A stretch of 13,948 nucleotides of DNA from contig CAYRUP010000047.1 in assembly GCA_964427485.1 (NCBI GenBank), forward strand, positions 1 through 13,948, in the 5' to 3' direction. Under the pieces are notes generated by a model. That model had not been told where the DNA came from, did not search any database, and worked only from the letters and a program-made list of their open reading frames with translations. Numbering within the stretch: the first letter of the stretch is position 1; each line of letters begins with the position of its first letter. The stretch comes from CAYRUP01 sp964427485 (lineage in GTDB: Bacteria; Pseudomonadota; Gammaproteobacteria; DSM-16500). Positions 1 through 7,351 of the stretch are shown piece after piece. A program made the translations under genes and the position numbers.

Positions 1-278
1 CATTGAGTATCGGACGCGATGAAGGGATCACCAAACTCATTATTGATGAAGCAACTCACCGCATCCTTGGTGGTGCAGCAGTGGGTACGAATGCAGGTGA
101 ATTGGTTGCGGAAATTGGCTTGGCGATAGAAATGGGTTGCGATGTGGAAGATATTAGTTTAACAATCCATCCTCATCCCACCTTGTCTGAAACAGTCGCT
201 ATGGCAGCGGAAGTTTTTGAAGGAACGATTACGGATTTATATTTGCCGAAGAAGAAGACGGAAACGACGGCGGCTTAG
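1..278 (+). CDS. lpdA: dihydrolipoamide dehydrogenase (E3), C-terminal fragment
   Basis: This is the last ~91 codons of a gene that begins upstream of the window; the frame is open from base 3 to the TAG at 276-278. The product is the FAD-dependent E3 subunit that reoxidises dihydrolipoyl groups in pyruvate and 2-oxoglutarate dehydrogenase complexes, passing electrons to NAD+. The fragment is the C-terminal dimerisation domain. It shows the family run GGAAVGTNAGELVAEIGLAI and the HPHPTLSE segment, whose second His and terminal Glu form the catalytic His-Glu pair that acts across the dimer interface. The end (FEGTITDLYLPKK and a short polar tail) resembles the E. coli Lpd C-terminus. A strong hairpin terminator follows 28 bases after the stop, so this gene probably ends its own transcription unit. 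The family is certain; which dehydrogenase complex it serves cannot be judged without the upstream genes. Confidence 0.93.
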   Translation, partial: LSIGRDEGITKLIIDEATHRILGGAAVGTNAGELVAEIGLAIEMGCDVEDISLTIHPHPTLSETVAMAAEVFEGTITDLYLPKKKTETTAA

Positions 279-292
279 TTGTTATTATCTAC

Positions 293-447
293 ACCCTCAT
301 CCCCGACCCTTCTCCCAGCAAGCTGGGAGAAGGGAGTTTTTTTGTTGCAGCTATCAAACTCCCATCGAACGTTTACGGAAGAAGGATGATGCCGCAGCAG
401 CAAAGCTCCCTTCTCCCGTTTACGGGAGAAGGGCAGGGGATGAGGGT
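293..447. repeat. inverted pair of REP-like palindromic elements
   Basis: The lpdA-prfC gap holds two copies of a REP-like element in opposite orientation. The left arm is ACCCTCATCCCC (293-304), two variable bases, then CCCTTCTCCC (307-316). The right arm (424-447) is its reverse complement with only the two middle bases changed. Each copy carries its own hairpin: 307-319 pairs with 322-334, and 408-419 pairs with 422-433. Between them, around 369-386, lies a decayed partial copy (CGTTTACGG followed by AAGAAGG). Head-to-head palindromes between genes are the usual arrangement of REP/BIME elements in gammaproteobacteria. The element would be expected at many other intergenic sites in this genome, which cannot be tested here. 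Confidence 0.8.
307..343 (+). terminator. rho-independent terminator after lpdA
   Basis: Bases 307-319 are perfectly complementary to 322-334 (13 possible pairs, realistically 11 with a six-base loop). The stem is GC-rich and is followed after AG by seven T residues (337-343). It lies 28 bases after the lpdA stop. The same hairpin is the left copy of the REP-like pair, so a repeat element seems to have been co-opted as a terminator. The second hairpin (408-433) has no T-run and is not called a terminator. Confidence 0.75.
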
Positions 448-467
448 AATTAAAAATTGAAGAAACC

Positions 468-2048
468 ATGTCAGAACTCACTAACCAAATTACTAGACGC
501 CGCACCTTCGCTATTATTTCGCACCCTGATGCGGGTAAAACAACGTTAACTGAAAAGTTATTATTATTCGGTGGTGCCATTCAGTTGGCAGGTACGGTCA
601 AAGGCCGCAAAGCTTCTCGCCATGCGACATCCGATTGGATGGAATTAGAAAAACAACGTGGAATTTCCGTCACCACCTCGGTTATGCAATTCCCCTATAA
701 AAATCATATTATGAATTTATTGGATACCCCAGGCCACGCTGATTTTTCTGAAGACACTTATCGTACATTAACCGCAGTTGATTCCGCATTGATGGTCATC
801 GATGCAGCGAAAGGTGTTGAAGAACGTACGATCAAATTACTCGAAGTCTGTCGGTTGCGTCATACGCCGATTATCACCTTTATCAATAAAATGGATCGAG
901 ACAGTCGTGATGCAATTGATTTGCTCGATGAAATTGAAACAATTTTAAAAATTCGTTGCGCACCGATTACGTGGCCGATTGGAATGGGACGTGATTTTAA
1001 AGGCGTTTACCATCTTTATGAAGATGCGATTTATCTTTATGAACCCGGCAAAAATGATATTCAGCAGGAAAGCAAAAAAATAGTGGGATTAGCAAATCCT
1101 GAATTGGATGCATTGCTGGGCGATTTTGCGCCGGAGTTGCGCGCGAATATTGAATTAGTCAAAGGCGCAAGCCATGAGTTTAATCAGGAAGAATTTTTGC
1201 AAGGTAAATTAACGCCGGTTTTTTTCGGGTCCGCGTTGAATAATTTTGGTGTAAGAGAATTATTAGATGCTTTTGCAAAATACGCGCATGCACCCCAAGC
1301 ACGTGAAACCCAAACGCGTTTAGTTTTACCCGAAGAAGAACAATTTTCGGGTTTTGTTTTTAAAATTCAAGCGAACATGGATCCCGCGCATCGTGATCGC
1401 ATTGCTTTCTTGCGGGTCTGTTCAGGTCGATATAATCAAGGCATGAAAATGCATCAAGTCAGTTTAGGCCGTGAAGTTAAAATTAGTCAGGCGCTGACTT
1501 TTATGGCTTCTGATCGTGAGCACGTCGATGAAGCATGGCCAGGCGATATTATTGGGCTATACAATCATGGCACCATTCAAATTGGCGATACATTTACGCA
1601 AGGTGAAAATTTAAAATTTGTAGGGATTCCTTATTTTGCGCCGGAGTTGTTTCGTCTGGTTCGCTTAAAAGATCCACTGAAATTAAAAGCCTTACAAAAA
1701 GGTTTGAAACAATTATGCGAAGAAGGCGCAACACAATTATTTCGGCCGTTAAACAGCAATAATTTAATTTTAGGTGCGGTCGGAATGTTGCAATTTGACG
1801 TGGTTGCTTATCGTTTAAAACATGAATACAACGTCGATTGTGTTTATGAAACGGTATCAGTGGTGACTGCGCGCTGGATATATGGAAAAGATAGCAAAAA
1901 ATTAGAAGAATTTAAAAATAAAGCTTTTGATAACTTGGCATTGGACGGTAGTGATAATTTAACGTATCTCGCGCCAACGCGGGTTAACTTGAATCTCACC
2001 ATAGAACGCTGGCCTGATATTGAATTCAAAACCACAAGAGAGCATTGA
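468..2048 (+). CDS. prfC: peptide chain release factor 3 (RF3)
   Basis: This 526-residue translational GTPase is close to the 529 of E. coli RF3. RF3 binds the ribosome after peptide release and uses GTP to eject RF1 or RF2. The GTPase motifs are clear: the P-loop SHPDAGKTT at residues 18-26, the switch I region around RGISVTTSVM (64-73), DTPGH at 86-90 and NKMD at 140-143. The segment TVKGRKASRHATSDWMELEKQ typical of RF3 lies between P-loop and switch I. Domain II starts near residue 290, and the C-terminal domain ends in a polar tail. The ATG at 468 gives the expected N-terminus; the ribosome site is weak (AAGAAA a few bases upstream). The gene starts 20 bases after the right REP-like element, and prfB follows after 55 bases. 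RF3 next to RF2, the factor it recycles, is functionally sensible but is not the E. coli order. Confidence 0.97.
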   Translation: MSELTNQITRRRTFAIISHPDAGKTTLTEKLLLFGGAIQLAGTVKGRKASRHATSDWMELEKQRGISVTTSVMQFPYKNHIMNLLDTPGHADFSEDTYRTLTAVDSALMVIDAAKGVEERTIKLLEVCRLRHTPIITFINKMDRDSRDAIDLLDEIETILKIRCAPITWPIGMGRDFKGVYHLYEDAIYLYEPGKNDIQQESKKIVGLANPELDALLGDFAPELRANIELVKGASHEFNQEEFLQGKLTPVFFGSALNNFGVRELLDAFAKYAHAPQARETQTRLVLPEEEQFSGFVFKIQANMDPAHRDRIAFLRVCSGRYNQGMKMHQVSLGREVKISQALTFMASDREHVDEAWPGDIIGLYNHGTIQIGDTFTQGENLKFVGIPYFAPELFRLVRLKDPLKLKALQKGLKQLCEEGATQLFRPLNSNNLILGAVGMLQFDVVAYRLKHEYNVDCVYETVSVVTARWIYGKDSKKLEEFKNKAFDNLALDGSDNLTYLAPTRVNLNLTIERWPDIEFKTTREH

Positions 2049-2073
2049 TGCTATATCAATAATACATTAACAT
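2045..2073 (+). promoter_or_regulatory. possible sigma70-type promoter for prfB
   Basis: TTGATG at 2045-2050, overlapping the prfC stop, is followed after 17 bases by TAACAT at 2068-2073. Each box matches four of six consensus positions or slightly better, at the ideal spacing. It would start transcription about 25 bases before the prfB ATG. In AT-rich DNA such matches arise easily, and prfB may simply be read from upstream of prfC. Confidence 0.22.
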
Positions 2074-2103
2074 TCCCATACGAATAGAGTACTGAGAGCC
2101 AAC

Positions 2104-3202
2104 ATGATAGAAGTCACCTCCATGCAAATCCGAATGAAAGACCTGCAAAAGCGTCTTGATGAAATTCGGAGGTATCTTTGACGTCGATCAAAAACGTGAT
2201 CGATTGCAAGAAGTTCAGCGTGAATTAGAAGATCCCACGATTTGGAACAAACCTGAAAAAGCCCAAAGTCTGGGACGTGAACGCGTGCAACTGGATAGCG
2301 TGGTCAGTACCACAGACAGTCTGGAATCGGGCTTGAAAGATGCGACGGAGTTATTTGATTTAGCCGTTTCAGAAGATGATGTTGCTTCAGTTGATTATAT
2401 CATTCAAGAATTAGATAAAATCACCAAAAAAATCGAAGCATTAGAATTTCAGCGTATGTTTTCGGGTGAAATGGATGGCAATTCTGCTTTTGTGGATATT
2501 CAATCGGGTTCTGGCGGTACCGAGGCGCAAGATTGGGCCAATATGTTGTTGCGAATGTACTTACGCTGGGGTGAAAGCCATGGTTTCCAAGTTGAACTCA
2601 TCGAAGTCTCTGCAGGTGAAGTCGCCGGGATTAAAAGCGCCACGGTGAAATTCACCGGGCCCTATGCATTCGGTTGGCTGCGTACAGAAACGGGCGTCCA
2701 TCGTTTAGTGAGAAAATCACCCTTTGATGCAAACCATAAACGCCATACTTCCTTTGCTTCCGTATTTGTGTCACCTGAAATTGATGATGATATTGAAATC
2801 GATATTAATCCAGCGGATTTACGCGTGGATACGTATCGTGCGAGTGGCGCGGGCGGTCAGCATGTGAATCGTACCGATTCTGCGATACGTATTACCCACA
2901 TTCCAACGAACACCGTCGTGCAGTGTCAATCCGATCGTTCGCAACATAAAAATCGTTCGACCGCGATGAGTCAGTTGCGTGCTAAATTGTATGAATTAGA
3001 AGTCCAAAAAAAGCGTGCTAAACAAGATGAACTGGAAGCAAATAAAATGGATGTCACCTGGGGCAGTCAAATTCGTTCTTATGTGCTCGATATGTCACGC
3101 ATTAAAGATTTACGAACCGGTGTTGAAGTCGCAAATACACAAGCCGTCTTGGATGGCGATTTAGATAAGTTTATCGAAGCAAGTTTATTAAGCGGATTAT
3201 AG
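2104..3202 (+). CDS. prfB: peptide chain release factor 2 (RF2), made by programmed +1 frameshift
   Basis: RF2 reads UGA and UAA stop codons and triggers peptidyl-tRNA hydrolysis. The gene is in two frames: codons 1-25 run from ATG 2104 to CTT 2176-2178 and meet an in-frame TGA at 2179-2181. Skipping T2179 continues in the +1 frame from GAC 2180 to the TAG at 3200-3202. The joined product is 365 residues, the E. coli length, and key residues keep E. coli numbering: the SPF stop-recognition motif at 205-207 and the catalytic GGQ at 250-252. Residue 246 is Ala, the common bacterial state, rather than the Thr of E. coli K-12. The N-terminus reads MIEVTSMQIRMKDLQKRLDE, a helix typical of RF2 domain 1. 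The start is preceded by a modest GAGAG at 2094-2098. lysS follows after 11 bases, as in E. coli, so the pair is probably co-transcribed. A caller ignoring the shift would start wrongly at ATG 2156. Confidence 0.97.
2168..2182 (+). promoter_or_regulatory. prfB programmed +1 frameshift signal
   Basis: The site contains an internal Shine-Dalgarno GGAGG (2168-2172), a TAT spacer codon, the slippery CTT (2176-2178), then TGA (2179-2181) and C2182. The layout matches the classic AGG-GGG-TAT-CTT-TGA-C of E. coli with the same three-base spacing, but with GGAGG, a perfect anti-SD match. When RF2 is scarce the ribosome stalls at the weak TGAC context, slips from CTT to TTT and makes full-length RF2. 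When RF2 is plentiful a 25-residue peptide is released. This is a self-adjusting feedback loop, not a sequencing error. Confidence 0.96.
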
Positions 3203-3213
3203 AGGTTTTCATC

Positions 3214-4713
3214 ATGGCTGAACAAGAAAATATAACATTAGATACCAACGAACTCATCGCACAACGGCGTGCTAAACTCGCTGAATTACGCAAACAGGGA
3301 AATGCGCATCCCAATACATTCCACCGCAATGCGCTTGCTTCGATGTTACATAAAACCTACGGTGAAAAAACCGAACCGGAATTGGAAGCGGAACCGTTAG
3401 ACGTTAAAGTGGCGGGTCGTATTATGACGCGGCGCTTAATGGGCAAAGCGAGTTTTGTGCATTTGCAGGATATGTCCGGCAAAATTCAATTATATGTGCG
3501 TCAAGATGAATTGACACCTTCGCTTTATGCGGCATTTTTAGAATGGGATATTGGCGATATTATTGGTGTCGAAGGGAAATTATTTAAGACGAAAACGGGC
3601 GAACTTTCTGTCCGTGTCAAACACCTTGAATTATTAACCAAATCGCTACGACCTTTGCCGGATAAATATCATGGATTAACCGATCAAGAGTTACGTTATC
3701 GTCAGCGCTATTTGGATCTCATGATGAATGAAGAAACGCGTGCTACATTTTTAATACGCACGCGCATTGTGGATGGTATTCGGCAATTTTTAAAAGAGCG
3801 TGATTTTATCGAAGTTGAAACACCGATGATGCAAATATTGCCGGGTGGTGCGGCAGCGCGTCCTTTTAAAACGTATCATAATGTATTAGATATGCCGCTT
3901 TATTTGCGTATCGCGCCGGAACTTTATTTGAAGCGATTAGTCGTGGGCGGTTTTGAACGAGTATTTGAAATTAACCGTAATTTTCGCAATGAAGGTTTGT
4001 CAACACGCCATAATCCTGAATTTACGATGTTGGAATTTTATCAAGCGTATGCAAATTATCGTGATTTAATGGATTTAACTGAAGAGTTAATGCGTCAGCT
4101 TGCAAATGAAATTTTGCATACGACGACTTTGTGTTATCAAGAACACACGTTTGATTTTAGTCAGCCCTTTGTGCGCATGACGCTATTTGATTCCATTCTT
4201 CATTTTAATAGTGCGCTAAAAAGTGCGGATCTTGATACATTGGAAGCCGCACAACTCACCGCCAAAAAATTAGAAATTCCAGTGAAAGAAAGCGATGGTT
4301 TAGGCAAAATTCAAGTTGAAATTTTTGAAAAAACAGTTGAAACGAAATTAATTCAGCCAACTTTTATTACGGAATATCCTGCTGAAGTTTCGCCGCTTGC
4401 GCGTCGCAATGATGAAAATCCTTTTGTGACGGATCGTTTTGAAATGTTTGTTGGTGGACGAGAAATTGCGAATGGATTTTCTGAATTAAATGATGCAGAT
4501 GATCAAGCAGAACGATTCCGTAAGCAAGCCGCAGACAAAGAAGCGGGCGATGAAGAAGCGATGCCTTATGATGAAGATTATATTACTGCTTTAGAATATG
4601 GTTTGCCGCCGACAGCAGGTGAAGGTATTGGTATTGATCGTTTGGTGATGTTATTTACGAATTCTCCTTCAATTCGCGATGTGATTTTATTTCCGCATAT
4701 GCGTCCAAAATAG
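3214..4713 (+). CDS. lysS: lysyl-tRNA synthetase, class II
   Basis: This cytosolic enzyme charges tRNA-Lys with lysine using ATP. At 499 residues it is near the 505 of E. coli LysS. An OB-fold anticodon-binding domain occupies about residues 65-145 (VAGRIMTRRLMGKASFVHLQ). The class II catalytic core then carries motif 1 around 190-215 (FIEVETPMMQ), motif 2 around 257-275 with FRNEG and its ATP-contacting Arg258, and motif 3 at 471-498 (GIGIDRLVML then FPHMRP). ATG 3214 is preceded by AGAGG that overlaps the prfB stop codon, so ribosomes finishing RF2 are well placed to restart. The pilin-like gene follows only 10 bases after the TAG. It belongs to the bacterial class II type with no sign of truncation or insertion. 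Confidence 0.97.
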   Translation: MAEQENITLDTNELIAQRRAKLAELRKQGNAHPNTFHRNALASMLHKTYGEKTEPELEAEPLDVKVAGRIMTRRLMGKASFVHLQDMSGKIQLYVRQDELTPSLYAAFLEWDIGDIIGVEGKLFKTKTGELSVRVKHLELLTKSLRPLPDKYHGLTDQELRYRQRYLDLMMNEETRATFLIRTRIVDGIRQFLKERDFIEVETPMMQILPGGAAARPFKTYHNVLDMPLYLRIAPELYLKRLVVGGFERVFEINRNFRNEGLSTRHNPEFTMLEFYQAYANYRDLMDLTEELMRQLANEILHTTTLCYQEHTFDFSQPFVRMTLFDSILHFNSALKSADLDTLEAAQLTAKKLEIPVKESDGLGKIQVEIFEKTVETKLIQPTFITEYPAEVSPLARRNDENPFVTDRFEMFVGGREIANGFSELNDADDQAERFRKQAADKEAGDEEAMPYDEDYITALEYGLPPTAGEGIGIDRLVMLFTNSPSIRDVILFPHMRPK

Positions 4714-4723
4714 GACGATTCGC

Positions 4724-5254
4724 GTGTCTGTTCGAAAAAGGGGTTTCTCACTGATTGAGTTATTGATTGTGCTCAGTATTATTGCTGTCATAGCCACTTT
4801 CGGCATTATTTCTTTTACGTCTTTTCAACAAAAAGCACAAGCACAACTACTACAGTCGCAACTTTTGCGAGCTATTCAACTTACACGGAATGAAGCCATT
4901 TTGCGCCATGAATTAACGCTATTGTGTCATAGTCGTGATCAGCTAACGTGTTCTGGAAATTGGCAAGATGGATTTATTGTAAAAACCACAGAGCGAGTGA
5001 TATATGGTTTCCAATCTTCTTTTTCAGAAAAAGGAATTTTGCACTGGCGTGCCTTCCCACGCGGTCGTGAGCAATTGGAATTTTTACCCACGGGCTTTCC
5101 GCATGCAGAAAATGGCAGTTTCTGGTTTTGCGCTGCTAACGCATTATATCCCGCGTGGGCAATTATGCTGAATAAAGCAGGGCGTGCGCGGGTGAGTTTA
5201 CCAAATAGTCAGGGGATAATTTTGGATCACAAAGGGGGTGCATTGGTTTGTTAA
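4724..5254 (+). CDS. type IV pilin-like protein, FimT/GspH family (minor pseudopilin)
   Basis: The 176-residue protein has a classic type III (prepilin) signal. A short basic leader, MSVRKRG, is cut before Phe8, leaving FSLIE with the conserved Glu at mature position +5. A hydrophobic helix follows to about residue 31 for inner-membrane anchoring and pilus packing. The globular part has the FimT/GspH layout: LLC-x7-C with a following W (Cys68, Cys76, Trp80), then the FLPTGF stretch, FC at 135-136, GRARVS and a C-terminal Cys176. Two disulfides are likely, and Cys68-Cys76 and Cys136-Cys176 is the inferred pairing. The start is GTG at 4724, supported by AGGA (4712-4715) at eight bases and by the leader length. 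It would be processed by PilD and act as a minor subunit of a type IV pilus or type II secretion pseudopilus. No other pilus gene is near it, so the machine it joins is unknown. Confidence 0.85.
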   Translation: MSVRKRGFSLIELLIVLSIIAVIATFGIISFTSFQQKAQAQLLQSQLLRAIQLTRNEAILRHELTLLCHSRDQLTCSGNWQDGFIVKTTERVIYGFQSSFSEKGILHWRAFPRGREQLEFLPTGFPHAENGSFWFCAANALYPAWAIMLNKAGRARVSLPNSQGIILDHKGGALVC

Positions 5255-5258
5255 CCCC

Positions 5259-5298
5259 AACACTCCCTTAATTCCCCACTCCAGGGTCGGGTAGTGTT
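5259..5298. terminator. possible hairpin between convergent operons
   Basis: The 70-base gap between the convergent pilin and hybrid-kinase genes contains AACACTCCC (5259-5267), which can pair with GGGTAGTGTT (5289-5298) with one bulged T. The loop is long (about 21 bases) and the T-tract on either strand is poor, so this is a weak candidate for a shared terminator. No better hairpin is visible in the gap. Confidence 0.3.
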
Positions 5299-5324
5299 TA
5301 TTCAAGGGAATATTTACCGGATTT

Positions 5325-7337
5325 TTAAATGCTCACAATGATTTTATCCGCCAACCATTTTTTTAATATTTTATCTAAAGCTTGTATGGAAAATGGTTTA
5401 GAAATATAGTCATCCATACCAGCATCAACACACTTTTTATAATCTTCTTTTAACGTATGCGCTGTGAGAGCTATGATAGGTATGTGTTTATTATTATGTT
5501 TTTCTGAAGCTCTAATCTGTGTCGTTGCTTCGTAACCGTCTAATTCAGGCATTTGGCAATCCATCAAAATTAAATCATAAGAAATGTTTTGTATGGATTG
5601 CAGCACTTCCAATCCATTGGCAACAGCATCTGCTTTAAATCCAAGTTTAGATAACATACGAAGACTCACGTGTTGATTAATCGAATTGTCTTCAGCTAAT
5701 AAAACTCGGATTCCTGAATAATATTGAATCGGCTTATTGCTGGGAATTTGCGGAATATTTTCGTTTTTATCAAAATGATTATTAATCACTCTAATCAAAC
5801 CTTCATATAATCTGGAAGCCCGTACCGGCTTAGCAATAGTTAAAACAATTTTCAATTGTTTTAACTCATTTGAATTAAACGTCATGCCTAATGATGAAAG
5901 TATAATAGCGGGAATAGAGGAAAAATGTTCATGCGTTCGAATCAATTTAACTAGTTCAACACCATCAATATCAGGCATATTATAATCGATTAATAACAAT
6001 GAATATGGATCTTTTTTATCAATCGATTGATGTAGTAAATTAAGCGCATCCTGTTTATTAGAAGCAACATCACAACGCATATCCCAACTCTCAGTTTGAT
6101 GTTTAATGATTTCACGATTGATCTCATTATCATCTACACATAATACATGACGATTATGCAGCAAATGTAATTTATCTAGATTTGGATAGGAGTCAGGAAG
6201 AGGATGTTCAACCAATGGTAAAATAAATGTAAAAGTGCTACCTTTTCCAGACTCACTTTTGACATTAAAACTTCCGCCCATCATTTCTATTAAATGTTTA
6301 GAAATAACTAAACCAAGGCCTGTTCCACCATATTTTCGCGTAGTAGAAGCATCGCCTTGTGTAAATGGTTGAAAAATTTTTTCTTTAACTGAATCTGGCA
6401 TTCCAATACCAGTATCACTCACCTCAAATAAAATATTTACTTGTTGATTATTTTTGTTAGCCAGTTTGATTTTAAGGCCAACCTCACCATTTTCTGTAAA
6501 TTTAATTGCATTGCTTAAAAAATTATTTAAGATTTGTCTAATATGCGATATATCTCCAATCAAATGATCTGGGACATTAGATTCAATAAATGCACCTATT
6601 TCCAATTTTTTTTTGCCAATTTGTGCACTCATTAAATCAATAATTTCATCAATTAATACTTGCAGTGAAAATTCAACTTGTTCGATGTCCATTCGCCCGG
6701 ATTCAATTTTAGAAAAATCCAAGATATCACCGATAACCGATAATAAAATTTCACCGGAGATTCGCACAACGTCAGCAAATTCCCGTTGTTCTTCTGTTAA
6801 ATTTGTATCTAATAACAGTCCTGTCATGCCTAGCACACCATTTAAGGGAGTGCGCATTTCGTGACTCATGACTGCTAAGAAAGTCGCTTTAGCACGGTTT
6901 GCTTCTTCAGCACGTTTTGCTAAATCTTCTGCGTTCACCTTTGCTAATTCTAATTCTTTGGTACGTTCTTTGACACGCTTCTCAAGCTCGCTATTGATAA
7001 TTTTCAATTCTTCTTCTGCATTTTTTCGTTGTGTAATATCAAACAAATAAATGTAGAGAGAATTAGTTTCAGGAACAGAAAAAACTTGTTGTTCATAAAT
7101 CGTATTAAAATAAATAATTTCTTTCGAAAAAATAATCATTTGCGAATCTGTTGCTTTGAATAAGGTTATATTTTCCATTAATCCAGCAAATATAGGATGA
7201 TTAAATCCTTGCGCCATTAAAGTTGGAAATAACGCCCTAGCTGTCAAATTTATATATTTGATTTCACCAAGATGATTAATCTCAATCACGGGATTAGGAT
7301 TGTATTCTGTAAAAAAGTTATTAGGAATATTTTTCAT
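5325..7337 (-). CDS. hybrid sensor histidine kinase (PAS-HisKA-HATPase-REC-REC)
   Basis: This is a 670-residue multidomain kinase with no obvious membrane helix, so probably cytoplasmic. Residues ~8-103 look like a PAS domain (ends FDITQRKNAEEEL), followed by a coiled coil to ~150. The HisKA domain has phosphoacceptor His159 in SHEMRTPLNG. The ATPase domain shows the N-box (NNFLSNAIKFTENG, Asn276), G1 DTGIG at 308-312 and G2 GGTGLGL at 337-343. Receiver 1 has Asp402/403, phosphoacceptor Asp451 and Lys503; receiver 2 has Asp550, phosphoacceptor Asp593, Thr625 and Lys647. Both receivers therefore look competent. No HPt domain follows, unlike BarA/ArcB-type kinases, so phosphotransfer needs a partner. 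It is the last gene of the chemosensory operon, 14 bases after cheC; AGGA lies a rather long 12 bases before the ATG. The sensed signal and output are unknown. The region is strongly AT-rich compared with prfB/lysS. Confidence 0.92.
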   Translation of the reverse strand: MKNIPNNFFTEYNPNPVIEINHLGEIKYINLTARALFPTLMAQGFNHPIFAGLMENITLFKATDSQMIIFSKEIIYFNTIYEQQVFSVPETNSLYIYLFDITQRKNAEEELKIINSELEKRVKERTKELELAKVNAEDLAKRAEEANRAKATFLAVMSHEMRTPLNGVLGMTGLLLDTNLTEEQREFADVVRISGEILLSVIGDILDFSKIESGRMDIEQVEFSLQVLIDEIIDLMSAQIGKKKLEIGAFIESNVPDHLIGDISHIRQILNNFLSNAIKFTENGEVGLKIKLANKNNQQVNILFEVSDTGIGMPDSVKEKIFQPFTQGDASTTRKYGGTGLGLVISKHLIEMMGGSFNVKSESGKGSTFTFILPLVEHPLPDSYPNLDKLHLLHNRHVLCVDDNEINREIIKHQTESWDMRCDVASNKQDALNLLHQSIDKKDPYSLLLIDYNMPDIDGVELVKLIRTHEHFSSIPAIILSSLGMTFNSNELKQLKIVLTIAKPVRASRLYEGLIRVINNHFDKNENIPQIPSNKPIQYYSGIRVLLAEDNSINQHVSLRMLSKLGFKADAVANGLEVLQSIQNISYDLILMDCQMPELDGYEATTQIRASEKHNNKHIPIIALTAHTLKEDYKKCVDAGMDDYISKPFSIQALDKILKKWLADKIIVSI

Positions 7338-7351
7338 TTATTTTTATTATC

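Noticed and set aside
408..433. Second hairpin as another terminator
   Set aside because: The stem is perfect, but no T-run follows on either strand, and it sits just upstream of prfC where a terminator would block expression.
217..580. Small open frames over the lpdA-prfC gap on both strands
   Set aside because: They translate REP-like hairpin DNA, overlap lpdA or prfC, and are low-complexity with no recognisable domain.
2104..2181. prfB as a broken gene because of the early TGA
   Set aside because: The stop sits in the exact programmed frameshift context, and the joined product has E. coli length and motif numbering.
2156..3202. ATG 2156 as the prfB start
   Set aside because: It lies in the downstream frame just before the frameshift site and gives eight unrelated N-terminal residues; the conserved RF2 sequence only begins at GAC 2180.
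6613..7050. Plus-strand open frames of 60-83 codons inside the hybrid-kinase gene
   Set aside because: They are antisense to conserved HisKA and coiled-coil coding sequence, with compositionally biased Ser/Ala/Ile products and no support.
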